A stretch of DNA of 64,000 nt from Porogramme epimiltina (Eukaryota > Basidiomycota > Agaricomycetes > Polyporales > Polyporaceae): contig FTLJ01001055.1 in NCBI GenBank assembly GCA_900155495.1, positions 1-64,000 of the forward strand, written 5' to 3'. Position 1 is the first letter of the stretch, and the number at the start of each line of letters is the position of its first letter. A program made the translations under genes and the position numbers. Shown in pieces: positions 1-12,683 of this stretch. The notes beneath the pieces are model-generated. The model had not been told where the DNA came from. It worked only from the letters and a program-made list of their open reading frames with translations, and did no database searches.

Positions 1-2597
1 GGTGTGCACCCGGTTTCGCGGCTCCGCAGAGCGTCGTCATCGGCGACGCGTGCGCGGGGTCGCGAGAAGCGGGCCGCGTAAGTAGCGTGGAGGAGTGTGC
101 AGGGGGAGGGTGGGGGGGGGGAGTGGAGAGCAAGACCCCGGGGCGGCACAGCTCGCGCGAAACGGCCGCAGATGCAGCGCAGACCCGAGGCGGCGCGTCC
201 GTCCCCTTCACAGGCAAGACGAGCTGCTGCTGCTCGGTGGTGGCACAGCGTGCCGGATCCGATACATAATTGATTCCGTCGCGGGTTCCGAGGCGCGAGA
301 TCCCGGGGGCGACGTACAATGCACGGGTAGACACGCGCTCCCGCGGCGAGTGCGCGGGGGCGCAAACGGGTAACACGTACATGCTTACGGTCGCACACAA
401 TGCGGCGCGGGAAACGATGATGCGATGGATAGAGATCGCGAACGCGGAGGGCGTCGAGGGCGGGCGCTGGTGCGAGTCTGCGACGCCGCGGGCGAGATCC
501 AGCCGAGGGCGGTGGCACTTGGCATCTCCCTCTACGCCTTCGGGAGGCCGAACGCGGACGGACGGTGCGGGCCCTGGCGGTTGCGCGGCGCATTTGGAAG
601 GTGATCGTCGATGGCCGGGTGCGATAACGCGGGGCCTCGATGCGTCCTCTGCGATTCGTCGTCGCGAGGCGTGGGCTCCGGCAGGAAGAACGTGCTCGTG
701 GGCGCACAATGGACGGAGGGGCCCTTCGCTGGCCAGGAGCGGTTGGCGGCTGGGAGAACACGAACGTTGGTTCGGTATCGGATGCGCGTCGCACCTGGGA
801 TCGTCGCGAGAGAAAGGAGACAGATAGGAAGGGCACTGGTGATTAGAACAAGGGAAGACGGGAGTGGGCACCGGATGTGGATGCGGTGAAGTCGGCCAGG
901 ATGGCGTGGCCGAATGCAGGTTGGAATTCTGGGACGAGCAGGGCGATATGGACTGCCTCGAGGCTATCGAGATGGGAGAAATCAGTACGGGATTTCGATT
1001 ATCGCGGATGAAAGAACGTACGGGAGGTGCGTGCGTGCGGGTGTCGGGGATGCGCGGAGTGGCGGGAGTCTTGACGAAACACGACTTGCGACAATATCAC
1101 GAAACGGTTTTTGCGGAGAAGTACTGAATGCCGGAGGGAGATGAAAACCACGCCGTTTCATAACCTTTCATTTGCGGGCGAGGGTGTGCTCCACAGAGGT
1201 ACGAGATTGACGCTATACAACGGTCCGCGGGTGGCTGGAAGCCAGACCTGTGCAGTGCGGAGGTAAGCAAGGAGACGAAGGGCCGATCGCCTATGAAGAA
1301 CCTTCATTTCGCGACCCGATCGCGCCACACGAGAGGTTGAAGCGAAGCAGAAGGTGCGCAACGAGGTCGCTGTAGGAAGCCGGTGTACATAACAAGGTGA
1401 CGAAGTGAATTGCAGATACACAGCTGCGCTTGACGTTGGAGCGATGGAGCTCCTTGTGAACGCAGCCGTGAGTGTTCCGCGAGAGCGCGAACCCCGTAAT
1501 CTTAGCAGCCAGTCGCGTTTCCGAGGCATGCTTAGCACGCCACGCCGCGCCTCTGCTGGCCGCCCAGATCCACTAATGCAGCCCAGCGGGACGTCCGCAG
1601 GATGCGTACCAAGTACTCGCCCGAGAGAGGACATGACAAAATGACGACCATTTCGTACGTCAGACCCCTACGCAGGGTTCCACGAATGGTCAGACGACCG
1701 CGATGAATAGTATTGTCCGGCGGCTCACCTGACGGCGGCTGATTACAAGACTGGGCGCAGCTCCAAGCAGCAAGCAACATCTGGAAAGGCGGGGAAAGGT
1801 CGAATGAGCTGAGTGAGCCGCAGTCGGCGCCGAGGAGGAAGCCTGATTTTTCGCCCCACACGTCGCCCGTTCGGTGACTGTCGGTGAGTCGTCGGCGGCG
1901 ACGGGGAGCTGTGCGGACTAAGCGGAGGAGTCATCGGGCGCTCCGGCGATGTATGCGCGGAGGATCAGTGCGTGGGAAGAAAAAAAGTCGCCAGATCAGT
2001 CGGGGAATAAAACTGAGGGAGGGCAGAAATCAGACTCCGCCGTCCTCTTTTTTCATGTTTTGCTTCCGTTAGGTGTTGCTTCCTCGTCCTCGGCCCTCCT
2101 CGCTGCATTTCCCTGCCAGCTGTGAGCGTACACAGGCGTCTCGTCCCCCGTACGTCGCGTGTCTGCCCCCTCCGCGCCTCTGTGGACGCTAACCTTGCCT
2201 CGTTGCCCACAGAGCAAACTTTTTATGATTTTGCCGCCGATTCGCCGCCGAGAAACGAGTCGAAGCGTGGGCTGCTGCGTTTGAGGTGGATTTTGGATCG
2301 GGCGTGGACTAAGCGTCCACCGGAGAGAAAACAGAAAACAACAGCAGGTGAGTGGGGCTGGATCCGTCTTGGGGAGGCGAGGCGAGGGAAGCCTCACCTG
2401 CGGGGCGAGCGCGCGACGGGGGCAGAGGGTTTCGCGCGGGCGGTTGCCACGCGGCTGTGCCCATGATGCAGGTTCCTTATCGGGAATCCCAGGCACTCGC
2501 GCCTCGTATTTATTCCCCTGACTCATTGTTACCGGCCTGAGCTCAATGATCCTCCTTCCCCCCCGACAGTTCCGCCATCCTAGACTGGGTTTCCACT
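1..2597. other. Intergenic, no supported gene
   Basis: GC-rich, CpG-rich DNA with overlapping open frames on both strands, all Arg/Ala/Gly-rich and without recognisable domains. The last 500 bp before 2598 are pyrimidine-rich and may be the promoter and 5' UTR of the RING gene. Confidence 0.5.
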
Positions 2598-4101
2598 ATG
2601 ATTACCCTTAGCCCCAGCTCCCTCTGCGACGTCTGTGCGGAAGAGTACGGTCCGCACAACCTCCCCCATTGTATTCCCTGCGGTGAGTGCCTCCGCCATT
2701 GTGGCTCTCGTCGATGGAAAATTTCTCATTGTCGTCCGCGCCCCCCTCCAGGACACGTCCTCTGCCTGAACTGCTGCAACAACATTGTCAAAAAAACACC
2801 TGCTCGTCTTGCGCCTGCCTGTCCTTTCTGTCGCGTCAGTTTCACGAGCGACTCCCCCCGCCTCATCCGCATCGACTTTGGCAGCGCTTGGTCATCTCCC
2901 AAGCGCACCACCATCGAGGCCCACGACATCGACGTCGGTGAGGATGACGTCCTTCTCCTCAACCCCGGCTCCCTCAAAACCCGCGCCGAGGCTCGCCGTC
3001 TCGAGTCCAAGGTCGCCCAAGTCGCGGCGAAGAAGTGTTCGGTGGAGGAGGTGACGACCTTGCACAAGGAGCTTCAGGACTGGTTGAACTCGGACAAGAT
3101 GGATGAGCAGGTGCGCCCCCTCTCCGCCGTTCTAATTCTTCCGAGAGCTGACGTCAGTCTTTCCGAACCCGCAGACGTCGTCGCTTCAGCTCAGCGCCGC
3201 CCTCCTTCGCGCCATCCTCATCAACCACGTTGCCCATTCCGAAGCTTCTCGCCACGCCAGGATGGTCGAGTCACAACTTGTGGAACAATTGGAAAAGGCC
3301 GACCTCGAAAAGGAGAAGTTGGAGGCTGAGCTCCGCAGCTTGGTGAGTTACGCCCCTTCGAAAAAGTTTGTCAGCGCTTACGAAGGCTGTGTACAGAGGG
3401 CTCAGTACTCTCAGAAGGCCCAGGAGTGCCAGACCTACCGCGCTGAGCTCAACAGGCACAAGATCAGGGTCGACGCCCCGTCCTTGGGTGTCCCCGCGAC
3501 GCCGCCTCCCAGCGCTGGTCTTCCCATGCAGAACTCCGGCCTCGTCACTCCACCCCGGCCTCAGTCCGTCTCTACGGCGTCGGCTGGAAGTCGGTCCGGT
3601 GCCACTTCTCCGACGTCGCCTACCCGCGGGGCGTACGCTCCGTCTTTCCAGTCTCCTCTTGCTCGGCCTCCTTCTTCCGCCCTCCATGCCCGCACGGCCT
3701 CTCTCGTCGGGCAACGCTCCATGACGCCTTCGGTTCGGTCCGGGACTCCCCTAGTCAGCGGCGCTGACATCGCCCGGCCTGCCACGATACCCCCCAAGAC
3801 CCGTCGGATGTCGGTGTCTACGACGCCCACCCCCTCCAAAATGTCTCGCTCCAGCTCTAGCTCGGACGAAAAAGAAAAAGAGAAGCAGCGCGTTGAGGCC
3901 AAGCAACGGGAGAAGGACGAGAAGCGGGTTCAGCTGATTCAACGCTGGATCCCGTCCGCCGACGCTCTGTCGCGCAGCCCGCCGACGGGTCGCCCGGAGA
4001 AGTTCGACTCCCTTCCCTACTCATCGACCGCGTCCCGTCTCCATGCTTCCATGATGCCGCCTCTGCGATACAAGACGCCTCTGTCCAACGCCTCGCCGTG
4101 A
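2598..4101 (+). CDS. RING-finger protein with coiled coil (paralogue 1 of 3)
   Basis: Probable E3 ubiquitin ligase. My splice model has four exons (2598-2682, 2752-3110, 3175-3342, 3397-4101) giving 438 residues. The N-terminus holds a C3HC4-like RING: CDVC at about residues 10-13, CGHVLCLNC, then CPFC. A region ending in a WLNSD-type motif and a charged coiled coil (MVESQLVEQLEKADLEKEKL) follow. The C-terminal half is Ser/Pro/Thr-rich and probably disordered, with a late Lys/Glu-rich stretch. The first intron splits the CG of the CGH motif, unlike the two paralogues at 50.9-54.4 kb and 59.6-61.7 kb. The domain order is clear; the substrate is unknown. Confidence 0.85.
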
Positions 4102-7009
4102 AGACAGACGGACTCCGGTTTGCTATCGCTATTTATCGTCCCATCGGATCACTTATTTCTCCGCTGCTCGTCGTCAGGTTATAGTACACGATATACATAG
4201 TGCTGCCCCCATTTTCCTAATCTCTCTTCTGCTTTGTCATGGAATGACCTTCGGATGCACATCCTTCCGTTTTTTTTTGCCTCGGTATATACTTATCCCC
4301 CTTATACTTCTCTGTACATGTTGGGTTTTCTGGTCTCGCACACTGCGCTACCCTACGCATCCTCCGCGTCCGTTCCCTTTCCCCGTTCCGCTGATACCTG
4401 TTCGTTCTCCTTTCTCCGTCTGCTACTCCTGCTCGTCGCGTTCCTCCCTGTTCTGTCTCGCACGTCTCTGGCTCTGGCTTTCTCGCCTACCCCCTGTGGA
4501 GCTTGCTCCGCACATCGCTCTACCTCTCCCATCGAACTTTGCTCGATCGAATTCCCCACCCCCCTACCTACAGCTCGTCTACTCCCCCGTGTAGCAATGG
4601 TTGTTTCCCTCTGTCACGCTTCTTGCTTTTACGACCCTAGTTACGGATAGAACGTCCCTCACGATACCAATACGATATTTCATGACGCTTTAGATTATAA
4701 TATTTACGTGTGCTTTTGGACATTGGCGAACGCCGCACGCTACTTTTGCGTACATCCGTAGGTACGGACTTTGTTATACGTTTCCGTCTGCCGCTCGCGC
4801 TTTGCGGCGGGCGTCGTTGATACCACCCCCGATGCGCTCCCGCTGTTCGAGGCGCTTCGATGTAGGCCGAGGGCTGCTTGAAACGCTGCTTCGTGCACGA
4901 ACTAGATCTGCCCAGTACGTCTTCTGCCCGTCGCGTGTTGTCTTCTTGCGCTATCCCTTCGAACCCCAGAACTTCGCTGCCTGCAATCGCCACTCGATCA
5001 GGTCCGGATTCGCAGACGTCTTAAGGGCGCTTCTGCGCCCCATATGACGAAGAGGGCAAGTAGAGTACTGAAGGCCGCGGCTGCGGACCACCTGAGACTG
5101 GGCCGCGAGGCCCGCAGTCTCGAGCGCACTGCCGCCTGAGGACATTGAGTCCCGCGGGAGCGCAGCCGGGGTCGAGGGCACGAATGGCGGGGCTCAAGCG
5201 GGCATCCGTGGTGCTGAATCATTTCCAGGATCGTCCCACTAAATGAACGCGAAGCCCCGCGTCCGAGAACGTGCCCCCTCCCCCGCGTCTGGCCCGCCCG
5301 TGGCACACAGTAGTGAGAGCCGGCACCACGCGCGCGCGGGCGGCGTCGGACCTTGGCTGCCCCTGCAGGTCAGATGCCACCGCCTGCGCGCCGCCTTTCT
5401 TTCGCAGCGGACCCGCTGTGTGCACCCGACCGCGGTGAGGCTTCAAAGCTTGCACCATGTGGCGCGCGGGTGGGCTGCTCACGGGTCTCCCTCTCGCAGG
5501 TGACATCCAGACGACCCTTAGGGCGACGACGAGGTGCCCGCCCGGCCATGTTGGGCGGCGGCGGACAACGGGCACTCCTCTAGGCGCGGCGGACCGGTGA
5601 GGCGCGCCGCGTTCAACCACCGCGCGGCGCGCGCCGCTCGGTTGTGAACCAACTACCGAACGTACGAACACTCGGACCAACAACAACCCCTTCGGTCGCA
5701 CACAACACATACGTGACGCCACGTTCCGCGCATGGCGCCCCCGATTTGAGCTCGCCTCGGAGCCCGCCGCGGCGCAGGGCCATCATCGCCGCACGCTGAT
5801 CCCCGCGGCGTGCGGCGTACGGCGTGCGCGGGACGGGGACGGGGACGGGGCGGCGCTGACGTGGGTGCGTGCGCTCGAGTCCTAGCGAGGCTTAGTGTTT
5901 CGCGCGACTTTGCCCAAATGCGCTCTCCGAGGCAGGCGGCCCCGCGTGGCTGGGCCCGCGGTGTGGCGTGGCGTGCCGCGGCGAGCCACGGTGCGAGGCC
6001 TGTTTGGCGCCATGTATGTATGTCACGGACTCACGGTGTGCGACGGTGCGCGCCGCTGGGTTTCGGATCTTGAAATCCGTGGCGTGTCGGCCCTCCTGAC
6101 TACTGGCAGCTGGATGTCGGGCGGACGGCAGACGAGGCAGGTAGGCAAGCTCGTCGTGGTCGCCGTGCGGGGAGTCACTTGCCCTCCACCCCCTCTACCT
6201 CTGTCCCCTCCACCTGGGGCGCAGGGCGCAGGGCGGCTTAGAAGGTGGCCGGTGGCCCCCAACCTGGACTTCGCCCCACGAGTCGCGCGCAGCAGAGTCC
6301 GGGTCAGCCGAGCCTATTCGTGCGAGTGCGGCCGGCAAGAGGGCCCGGTTGTACTACTTCGCAGGTGCGTCAGTGCTTCGCTCCTTCCTGGGCACCGAGG
6401 GTTCTTGACGAGATCCGAGAGCGCGAGACCCGCAGAGGGGCCCCCTCTGGCCACGCTTCTCTGCGACCCTGTCCGCTAAGGGGGAGATTACCCTTCACAT
6501 GTAGGCGCAGCATTGCGTTTGCCTCGTTGGGAACGCGCTGCGCTGACGCTCGCGGCTCGACGCCAGCCCGCAACTTGCCTTTCGCGGCTGGGCGTACGCG
6601 AGCTGCAGCAGCACCGCGCGCTGCTGGAGGGGGGATCGTCCGCAGAATTGCAGGCCGCTGTACGTACGTTCGTCGCCGTACCGCCGCAGGAAACAGGCTC
6701 GAGGGTGCTCTCTCTGCGAGGAACGGAGCCCAGTGAGCTTACACATAATTGAAGCGACCGCAGCGCTACGCGAAGGGGTGGAGTTGGGTGGGTATTCATG
6801 TTCTGTGTGACATTCTAAAGGAATAGACCTTCTCTGTGTACATGCATCGTACAGCTCGTGGACGTCAACGTGGGTCCGTAATGCGGCTTCCTTGCCTCGT
6901 TTCGGACCCAATGCGGCACCGCCGAAACGCGACCCCTCGGCTTCGGCTTGCTGATATCATACAGTTTAGCAATGGTTGCAAGGGAGTTGGCGAGGGTCGT
7001 CAAAGTACA
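4102..7009. other. Intergenic, GC-rich, no supported gene
   Basis: 4102-5000 is pyrimidine-rich 3' flank of the RING gene. 5040-6760 is very GC-rich with many overlapping Arg/Ala-rich frames and a short GACGGG-type tandem repeat near 5832. I see no domain, signal peptide or consistent splice pattern. Confidence 0.45.
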
Positions 7010-7752
7010 GCGACCCTCCCATCGCACCCTTTCGGTAGTGAGAGGTCCTGGCCTCCACCGGTGAAGCAATTGGGAAGTGCTATGCAGTATTCACTGATCA
7101 GTGTCGTTCTTGGGGGTCGCAGCTGAGCGATTCCTACCCCAATAGCACCTGTGTCAAAGCTTCCTGCGCTCGGCCACCCTTCCGAGCTTGAGCTCGTAGG
7201 GGGCGTACTGAGGGGGATTGTACCCCCTCTCCGTGCTATTCTATCTCGAAGAGATCTTCGCGCGTTCAGGGTAGCGAGCAGCGAGTTTAGGAAGACTAGT
7301 CCAGGAAAGTCAGTTCCCTGAAGGCGAGCCAAGCGTAAGTGGTAGTACTTACGCTTGCCCAGGATGAAGTATAGGCAGATGAAAATGAACGTTTGTGGAG
7401 ACGCGGCATACTATCGCGTTCAATATAACACTCAATGTCGAGGGGAGGGCTGGGATAATTGAAATGAAGGACGTACTGCAATCAAACATCCCAGTGAGGA
7501 CGCTCTGGAAATGTCAATTTTGGCGTTAGCACAAAATATTGGGCCACAGATGTTGGTACAAACGTTGAGATGGCCCCCGTGGTGACCGTGTACAAGAGGA
7601 GCGAATGCACTGTGCTCTTGACTCTGTCCATGCCGGATAAATGCCACATTTTTAGATAACGCCTCAAAAGAAACTAACCTCTTGAAGTCACTCCGCCGAG
7701 TGAGAAGAAGGCCACACAATGTTACAGAAAGAAGAAGATCCGTGAAGAGCAT
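7010..7752 (-). pseudogene. Truncated DUF6534-type membrane protein
   Basis: This matches the C-terminal half of the basidiomycete multi-pass family DUF6534, whose function is unknown. Visible pieces in order are a helix ending in RRSDFKR, the segment LLLYTVTTGAIST, a helix IFICLYFILGK, and then across a good GTAAGT intron the family signature NSLLATLNARRSLR. A Ser/Thr-rich tail ends at 7010. The first three to five membrane segments normally found upstream are not visible in the AT-rich DNA beyond 7752, and the join after the second segment is not clean. I therefore call it a 5'-truncated remnant; a short spliced gene is possible. Confidence 0.55.
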
Positions 7753-10282
7753 GGCGCTGAGTGCTGAGTATATAAGCCACTAGAGAATGTTTGGCAACAT
7801 GGATGAGCGGCTTCTCTGATCAATTAAGAAATGTCTGTTCTTACTGAGAGCTCCTGGAGCTTCGGGTATGTATCAGCTATAGAGCTGCAGGAAACGTCAG
7901 ACTATTGGAAGGAGACAATGTCTCAAACGTCTCACCCTTTGGCAGAGAACGCTTGTGCAACGTGTCAGCGTGCCGTAGGGGAAAACATAAAGGGAACCGT
8001 CGACATACTCATCGTCAAACCTGGAAGGAAATAGATTCAAACTTGGTTGTGACTGCAAAAATATACGAAATTCTCACTAAATGTGATGAGGGAAGGCACG
8101 GTCTACATAGTGACCCCGGTGAGCGGTGAATGAAATAGACTTCGATGTTATGTCAAGCGTACTAGGATTCCTAAGAGAGTCCAGTTCTTCTCGCTCACTA
8201 TCAATACAGTCAGTTAATGCAGAACAATACAGATGTAAGGCAACGTAGTTTTAGAACTCACAGATCCAAACCCTGTAGCAGAATATCCTAGTATGCGTAC
8301 AGGTCCAGCGTTACTCTGAGTTCCATGGGGTGTAAATGGATGACTTGCCCTCGTATTATTACATCGCTAAGTCCCTGAATAGAAACCATGAGGAACATGT
8401 AACAGAAGTCTGAAACTCGATTAGGTACCGACCGTCACGACTAATTGTCCCTAAGTTCGTCACAGTTGAAATCGGGTGTTCAACATTACAATTTCGTGAC
8501 GAACGTACCACAATACTCCTGAAAAATCCGTAGATAAGATCAATAGCCAGAGCGAACCTATACCTAATTGACGCACCATGTTATCTTCAACAAAGCGAAG
8601 AAGTTGGAGAAATTTGTGACGGCGTAGTAGTAGACCGCATGGGTGACAAAGATCGTATGAAGAGTATCCAGTATCCTACAGTGTATTGAGAAAGTCTAAC
8701 GGCGCTTCTTCATGCTCAAGAGAGCTAACCCACCAGAGAGTGCCGATCTAGAGGCAAACATCTCAATACTTAGTACGCCGAAACAGGACAAGGTTCCTAC
8801 CAGAGACTTCATAATAACTGAATCATTGCGGCTTCGTCCAAAATATATATACGTTTGAAGGGTCGTAAGTCCATAAAGTCTAGTGAACAGAAGAGACTTT
8901 GAGTTGAAGCCTTGAGGATTGTATTTGGCACTTACGCTACACATAATATGTCCCCTGAGAGTCGAAGAATGTCAAGCATCAGATCACTAGATCTCTTCTG
9001 TTCGGAGACAGTTGTGCTTACCGATGAAAGCAGCGCCTAGAGTGTTGTTGAGAGTCAAGGCCATGATTCTGAAGGGGCAGGGACAACGCACCGAAGATTT
9101 GTCCCTTTTTATACCCCTGCTTAGATTGATACCGAGAGCGCGGAAATCGATGGCATGCCCTAAAGATTGTTGGGTGTGTACCCACAACCCAGGCCTTCCA
9201 TCTTTTCATCTGCCACAGACCTTTCGGGAAAGCGCTGGGAAGTGTATCCCGTGAATTGATGGATTATTGAAGATATATGGGAATAGCATCGAGCGGAGCG
9301 AGTTTTGTGAAGACTTTCGGCTTCTTTTTAAGAGCTGGGTCACAACAGGCATCTGCTATACTAGATATGAGATTCACGAATAGTTGAACAAAGATGCGCA
9401 CCTATAAATCCCCGCGCACCTGGCCAATGGTATAGTGTTCATCGTTCAGCCGGGGTAGATAGACCCGGCGGAGGAGCGCTTGAAGCGTGTGGCAAGGGCA
9501 CTGGGACACCGCCTCAAATGACACCGCCAGCAGGCTAGACGAACCTAATCTCGTTCTTGGGCGCATGTTGGACAGCAAGCGGCGAGTGTTGTGGGACGCC
9601 CGATTTAAGGGGAGAGTCGAAAGAAGCTATCCATCAGCTCCTCCCATTTTCAGATGCCCCCTTGAGGGACAATATGAGAATAGCATACGTATAGCGGCAT
9701 GCCGTATCGCTATATTCCTGAGTATGCATTAGAAGCTACCTACGTCTAACACTCGTCGACTGCAAGGGATAACGAGTCCGATATCGAGCACCGCATCGGA
9801 CCTCCGAGGACCTGTGCAGCGCTCGAGGAGAACCTTCATCGTCCCGTGCATCACACAACACGAACAAGAGGATAATCACGCCTGTCCATCCTTCTGCCCT
9901 CGCGTGTAATAAGCCACAAGTGATGCTCTAGGGAAGCGCAAACTGATTGGGAGCATGTATGATACGAATGCGGCGTGTGGTAGACATACCTGGCTGAAAA
10001 GATCTACAGGATCGATGTTGTCACACTCAAGATTGGAAAAGATGATGGTCTGCGAAAAGGGGTCCAGCGGAATTCGGGATTAGAGTGGAATAAGCATGCA
10101 TTGAGCATGCAGTGGACCGACCTGATTGAGCCCACGACCAAACACTATGACGTAGTCACACTCCTTAATGCGAGGCCTAGCAGGCGTATAAGACTGTTAG
10201 CGAGCAGCATCCCGAGGAGGGGCGTTCTTGGGGACAGATGGGAGACGGCTTTCGTACCGAGGCGCCGAGGTAGGCGATGGCT
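7753..10282. other. Relatively AT-rich intergenic block, no supported gene
   Basis: The base composition is clearly poorer in GC than neighbouring DNA, with stop codons frequent in all frames. A 9-bp inverted repeat (GTTCGTCAC at 8455-8463, GTGACGAAC at 8496-8504) is the only discrete structure noticed. It may be a decayed mobile element, but I recognise no transposase or reverse transcriptase fragment. Confidence 0.4.
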
Positions 10283-10570
10283 TTAGGATGACTCTACAGT
10301 GGGGGATGATTTCGGGGACGACAGGTGGGGGTGAGCTGGCTCTTCGGTACTCCGACTCAGGACACCGTCCTTTGCCATTGTCGTTGTATTCGGCCCCGCG
10401 CGCTCACACTCGACTGTTGAACGCCTGGCAACCGTGCGGAGCGTGGGTGTTTCTTGCGCGCGCGAATTGGATGCCGAAGACGACCCTGGGGAGAGGAGCT
10501 CTGGCTCGGGCGAGATATTTGAGTAGGAAGACTGGTAGCGCGGGTGAGTTGATGAGGGAGTAGTTATCAC
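10283..10570 (-). CDS. Possible Ser/Pro-rich exon(s), unidentified
   Basis: An open frame from ATG 10570 reads as low-complexity Ser/Pro/Thr protein and carries plausible splice sites: an acceptor before SSYSNISPEPELLSPG and a GTGAGC donor after RRSTVE. The reading could continue into SEYRRASSPPPVVPEI on another frame toward 10200. No family is recognised. It lies downstream of the membrane-protein gene at 10918-11609 on the same strand and may be a separate small gene or chance coding bias. Confidence 0.2.
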   Translation of the reverse strand: MITTPSSTHPRYQSSYSNISPEPELLSPGSSSASNSRAQETPTLRTVARRSTVECERAGPNTTTMAKDGVLSRSTEEPAHPHLSSPKSSPTVESS

Positions 10571-10917
10571 GTGTTATAGCAAAGTATAACCTTAAGTAAG
10601 CACTCCTAGTTATCGCTACTTATTTGGACTACTACTACTTACTGACAGTCATCCTCTCGCCTCCCAGATTTCACCCTCCCCCGGCCTCGCCTTCGAATAC
10701 CTGTCTTCAAGTCAAAACGTACGGTGGGTAGGATCTTGGTGTAAATTATTCTGCAGTGCCTAATTATGATAACGAAGGTCCGGGGATATACAACACGCGC
10801 ACGGGCACCGGCATTACGTGGAAAGATACAGTACAGAATTGTAACGCTACACCATATAGCACGCCGCAGAGCGACGACTATCAAGCACGTCGGCGTGGAC
10901 GCGCAGCTCATGGCGAA

Positions 10918-11609
10918 GATTGGTCTTTCGCCACCCACACAATCGTAAAGATGCTCAGACCGGCGACGATGAGCAAGCCCCCAACTGAAATGAGGATCTG
11001 CACGAGTTTCTACGACGGGGAAAGGGCGCTGTGAGCGGCGGATTGTCCCCAGGTTGACCGTTATGATCGTCGGTGATGGACATCGAGCGCTCACCTTATG
11101 TCTCCGAATCCTTGCGATTGGCAAGTCAGTTAAGAAGTACTTGGGGGCGTGTGCTAGAAGCGCTCTGCTCACCAAGCTATCTGCGATGTCCGAGAAGACC
11201 GCGCCCCACACGTCAGGAGTGAAATGAGCAAGAAGAGCAAGGAACGTACTGGTGAATTGCGATGAGGCTCTATTGAGTACCCAAGTGCTGCTCCGACCCT
11301 TGTGAGTTTCAACTACTCATACCCATGTCAGTCGGAACACTTACATGGGATATCGCCAGACCCTCGCTCATTGCCCTTCTGCCCACTGCGATCCGATATC
11401 AGGCGCTCTGTCTCCTCTACGTCCATCTCTTCCTTCAGCTTCGCCATCTCGATGTCCTCGTCCCCACTATGTGCCGAATAGACAGACCCATCGGGATCTT
11501 CCACGTTGATTGTCGGTATCCGTTCGTGTGTCCTACGACGCGTCAGCGCAACAGGAGGTCAGCCGCACGATCGCCAACCTAGGAAAAGCCACGACACTCA
11601 CCTAGCCAT
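10918..11609 (-). CDS. Small tail-anchored membrane protein, unidentified
   Basis: A four-exon model gives about 152 residues. Exon 1 is only ATGGCTAG before a GTGAGT donor. Exon 2 encodes an acidic segment (THERIPTINVEDPDGSVYSA onward, with DEDIEMAKLKEEMDVEE). Exon 3 contains FLALLAHFTPDVWGAVFSDI and a basic end RIRRHK. Exon 4 encodes a strong hydrophobic helix (ILISVGGLLIVAGLSIFTIV) and a short tail ending DQSSP. All four joins keep frame with ordinary GT-AG sites, which is the main support. The shape suggests a C-tail-anchored protein with a cytosolic N-terminus. I recognise no family. Confidence 0.5.
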
Positions 11610-12683
11610 AACTTCCTGTCTCCCAGAAACCGATTAAGTTCCGCTCGCGTCGCAAAAGAAAGGGATAGCTCAGGCCCGACAAAGACGGTAGCAGAGACAA
11701 GGTAGAGGGACGCGCGATCAAGAACGCCCCCGCACCCCAGCGCACCCTCACACTTTACATATCCCCGCACGCTCGCAAGCACCGGTCCTGTTGCGCGATG
11801 GTCCCACCGCCCGCCCGCCCACGGGGAGCGGGCTGTGTCGGCCCCCTCCGACCGTGTCCGGGTGCTGCTCGCGCGCGCGCGTAAACTGTGGCCGGCTCGC
11901 TCGGCCATGCGCGGAGGCGCCAAGCTGTGAGCACCCACATCACGCTCGGTGCAGCGCCGCCGCCCGAGGGGCTGCACGTACGTCACCGAAACGGTTTAGC
12001 AGGGCTCGCCTGGCAACTTGGGAGCGCGCGCGGTGATGCCTCCGCGCCCGCACTGGATGGTGCAGTGGTGAGGCGCCGGTGGGATGGGTGACCGATGTGC
12101 ATGCCACAGTGGGCCAGTCCACCCGCCTCCTCGCCGCGCTGTGTGGCGCGGGCGAGCTAACGGCGGTGAACGCTGTCTTATCGTGGAGGTGGTCGCGCAA
12201 CTGGAGCAGAAGTTTCAAAAGGATGGAGGTGACACGCGGTTTGTCTGTTTCCACTATTTGGGAATCGGGAGCGCGACCCTCCGATTGGCGCGGCGTGAGC
12301 GCGGTGCCGCTCGCACAGCTTTCATGCCTCAGTATCGTCGAAGCTACTTGGCTTAACGAACAGATGCGCCTTGGCGGAACCTAGAGCTGTCGGGCCCGGA
12401 TAGATAGGGGGAGACGGGGCGGCGTAGTAGGTCAGCGCGTGCTGACAGTGGCTGACTGCCTGTGTGCAGTGTCACGTCTGGCTGCAAGCCACATATTACA
12501 TTGTACGAGCTAGGGTATGGGCGAGAATAAAGATACAGTTGACATAGCATCAGCGAGCGAGCGTCCTTTTACAGTCCGTGCGCGTTCACAGCGCCCCGCA
12601 GCATAACGAGTCTGTTCAACAAATCCGAAAACATAAACGTCGCGTGTTCCACCCTACTGGCGGACGGGTAGCTGTCCGGAGGA
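11610..12683. other. Intergenic, no supported gene
   Basis: Spacer between two minus-strand membrane-protein genes. It probably holds the promoter and 5' UTR of the 10918-11609 gene and the 3' UTR of the next. No domain is seen in any frame. Confidence 0.4.

Noticed and set aside
270..827. 185-codon plus-strand frame at the left edge
   Set aside because: Arg/Gly/Ala-rich reading in GC-rich DNA, overlapped by other frames of similar quality.
1158..1634. 158-codon minus-strand frame
   Set aside because: No recognisable domain, no splice pattern, and similar frames on the opposite strand.
4234..4650. Membrane-protein-like frame downstream of the first RING gene
   Set aside because: Hydrophobic residues come from pyrimidine-rich 3' flank (CTT/TTC/CTC codons), not from a defined helix pattern.
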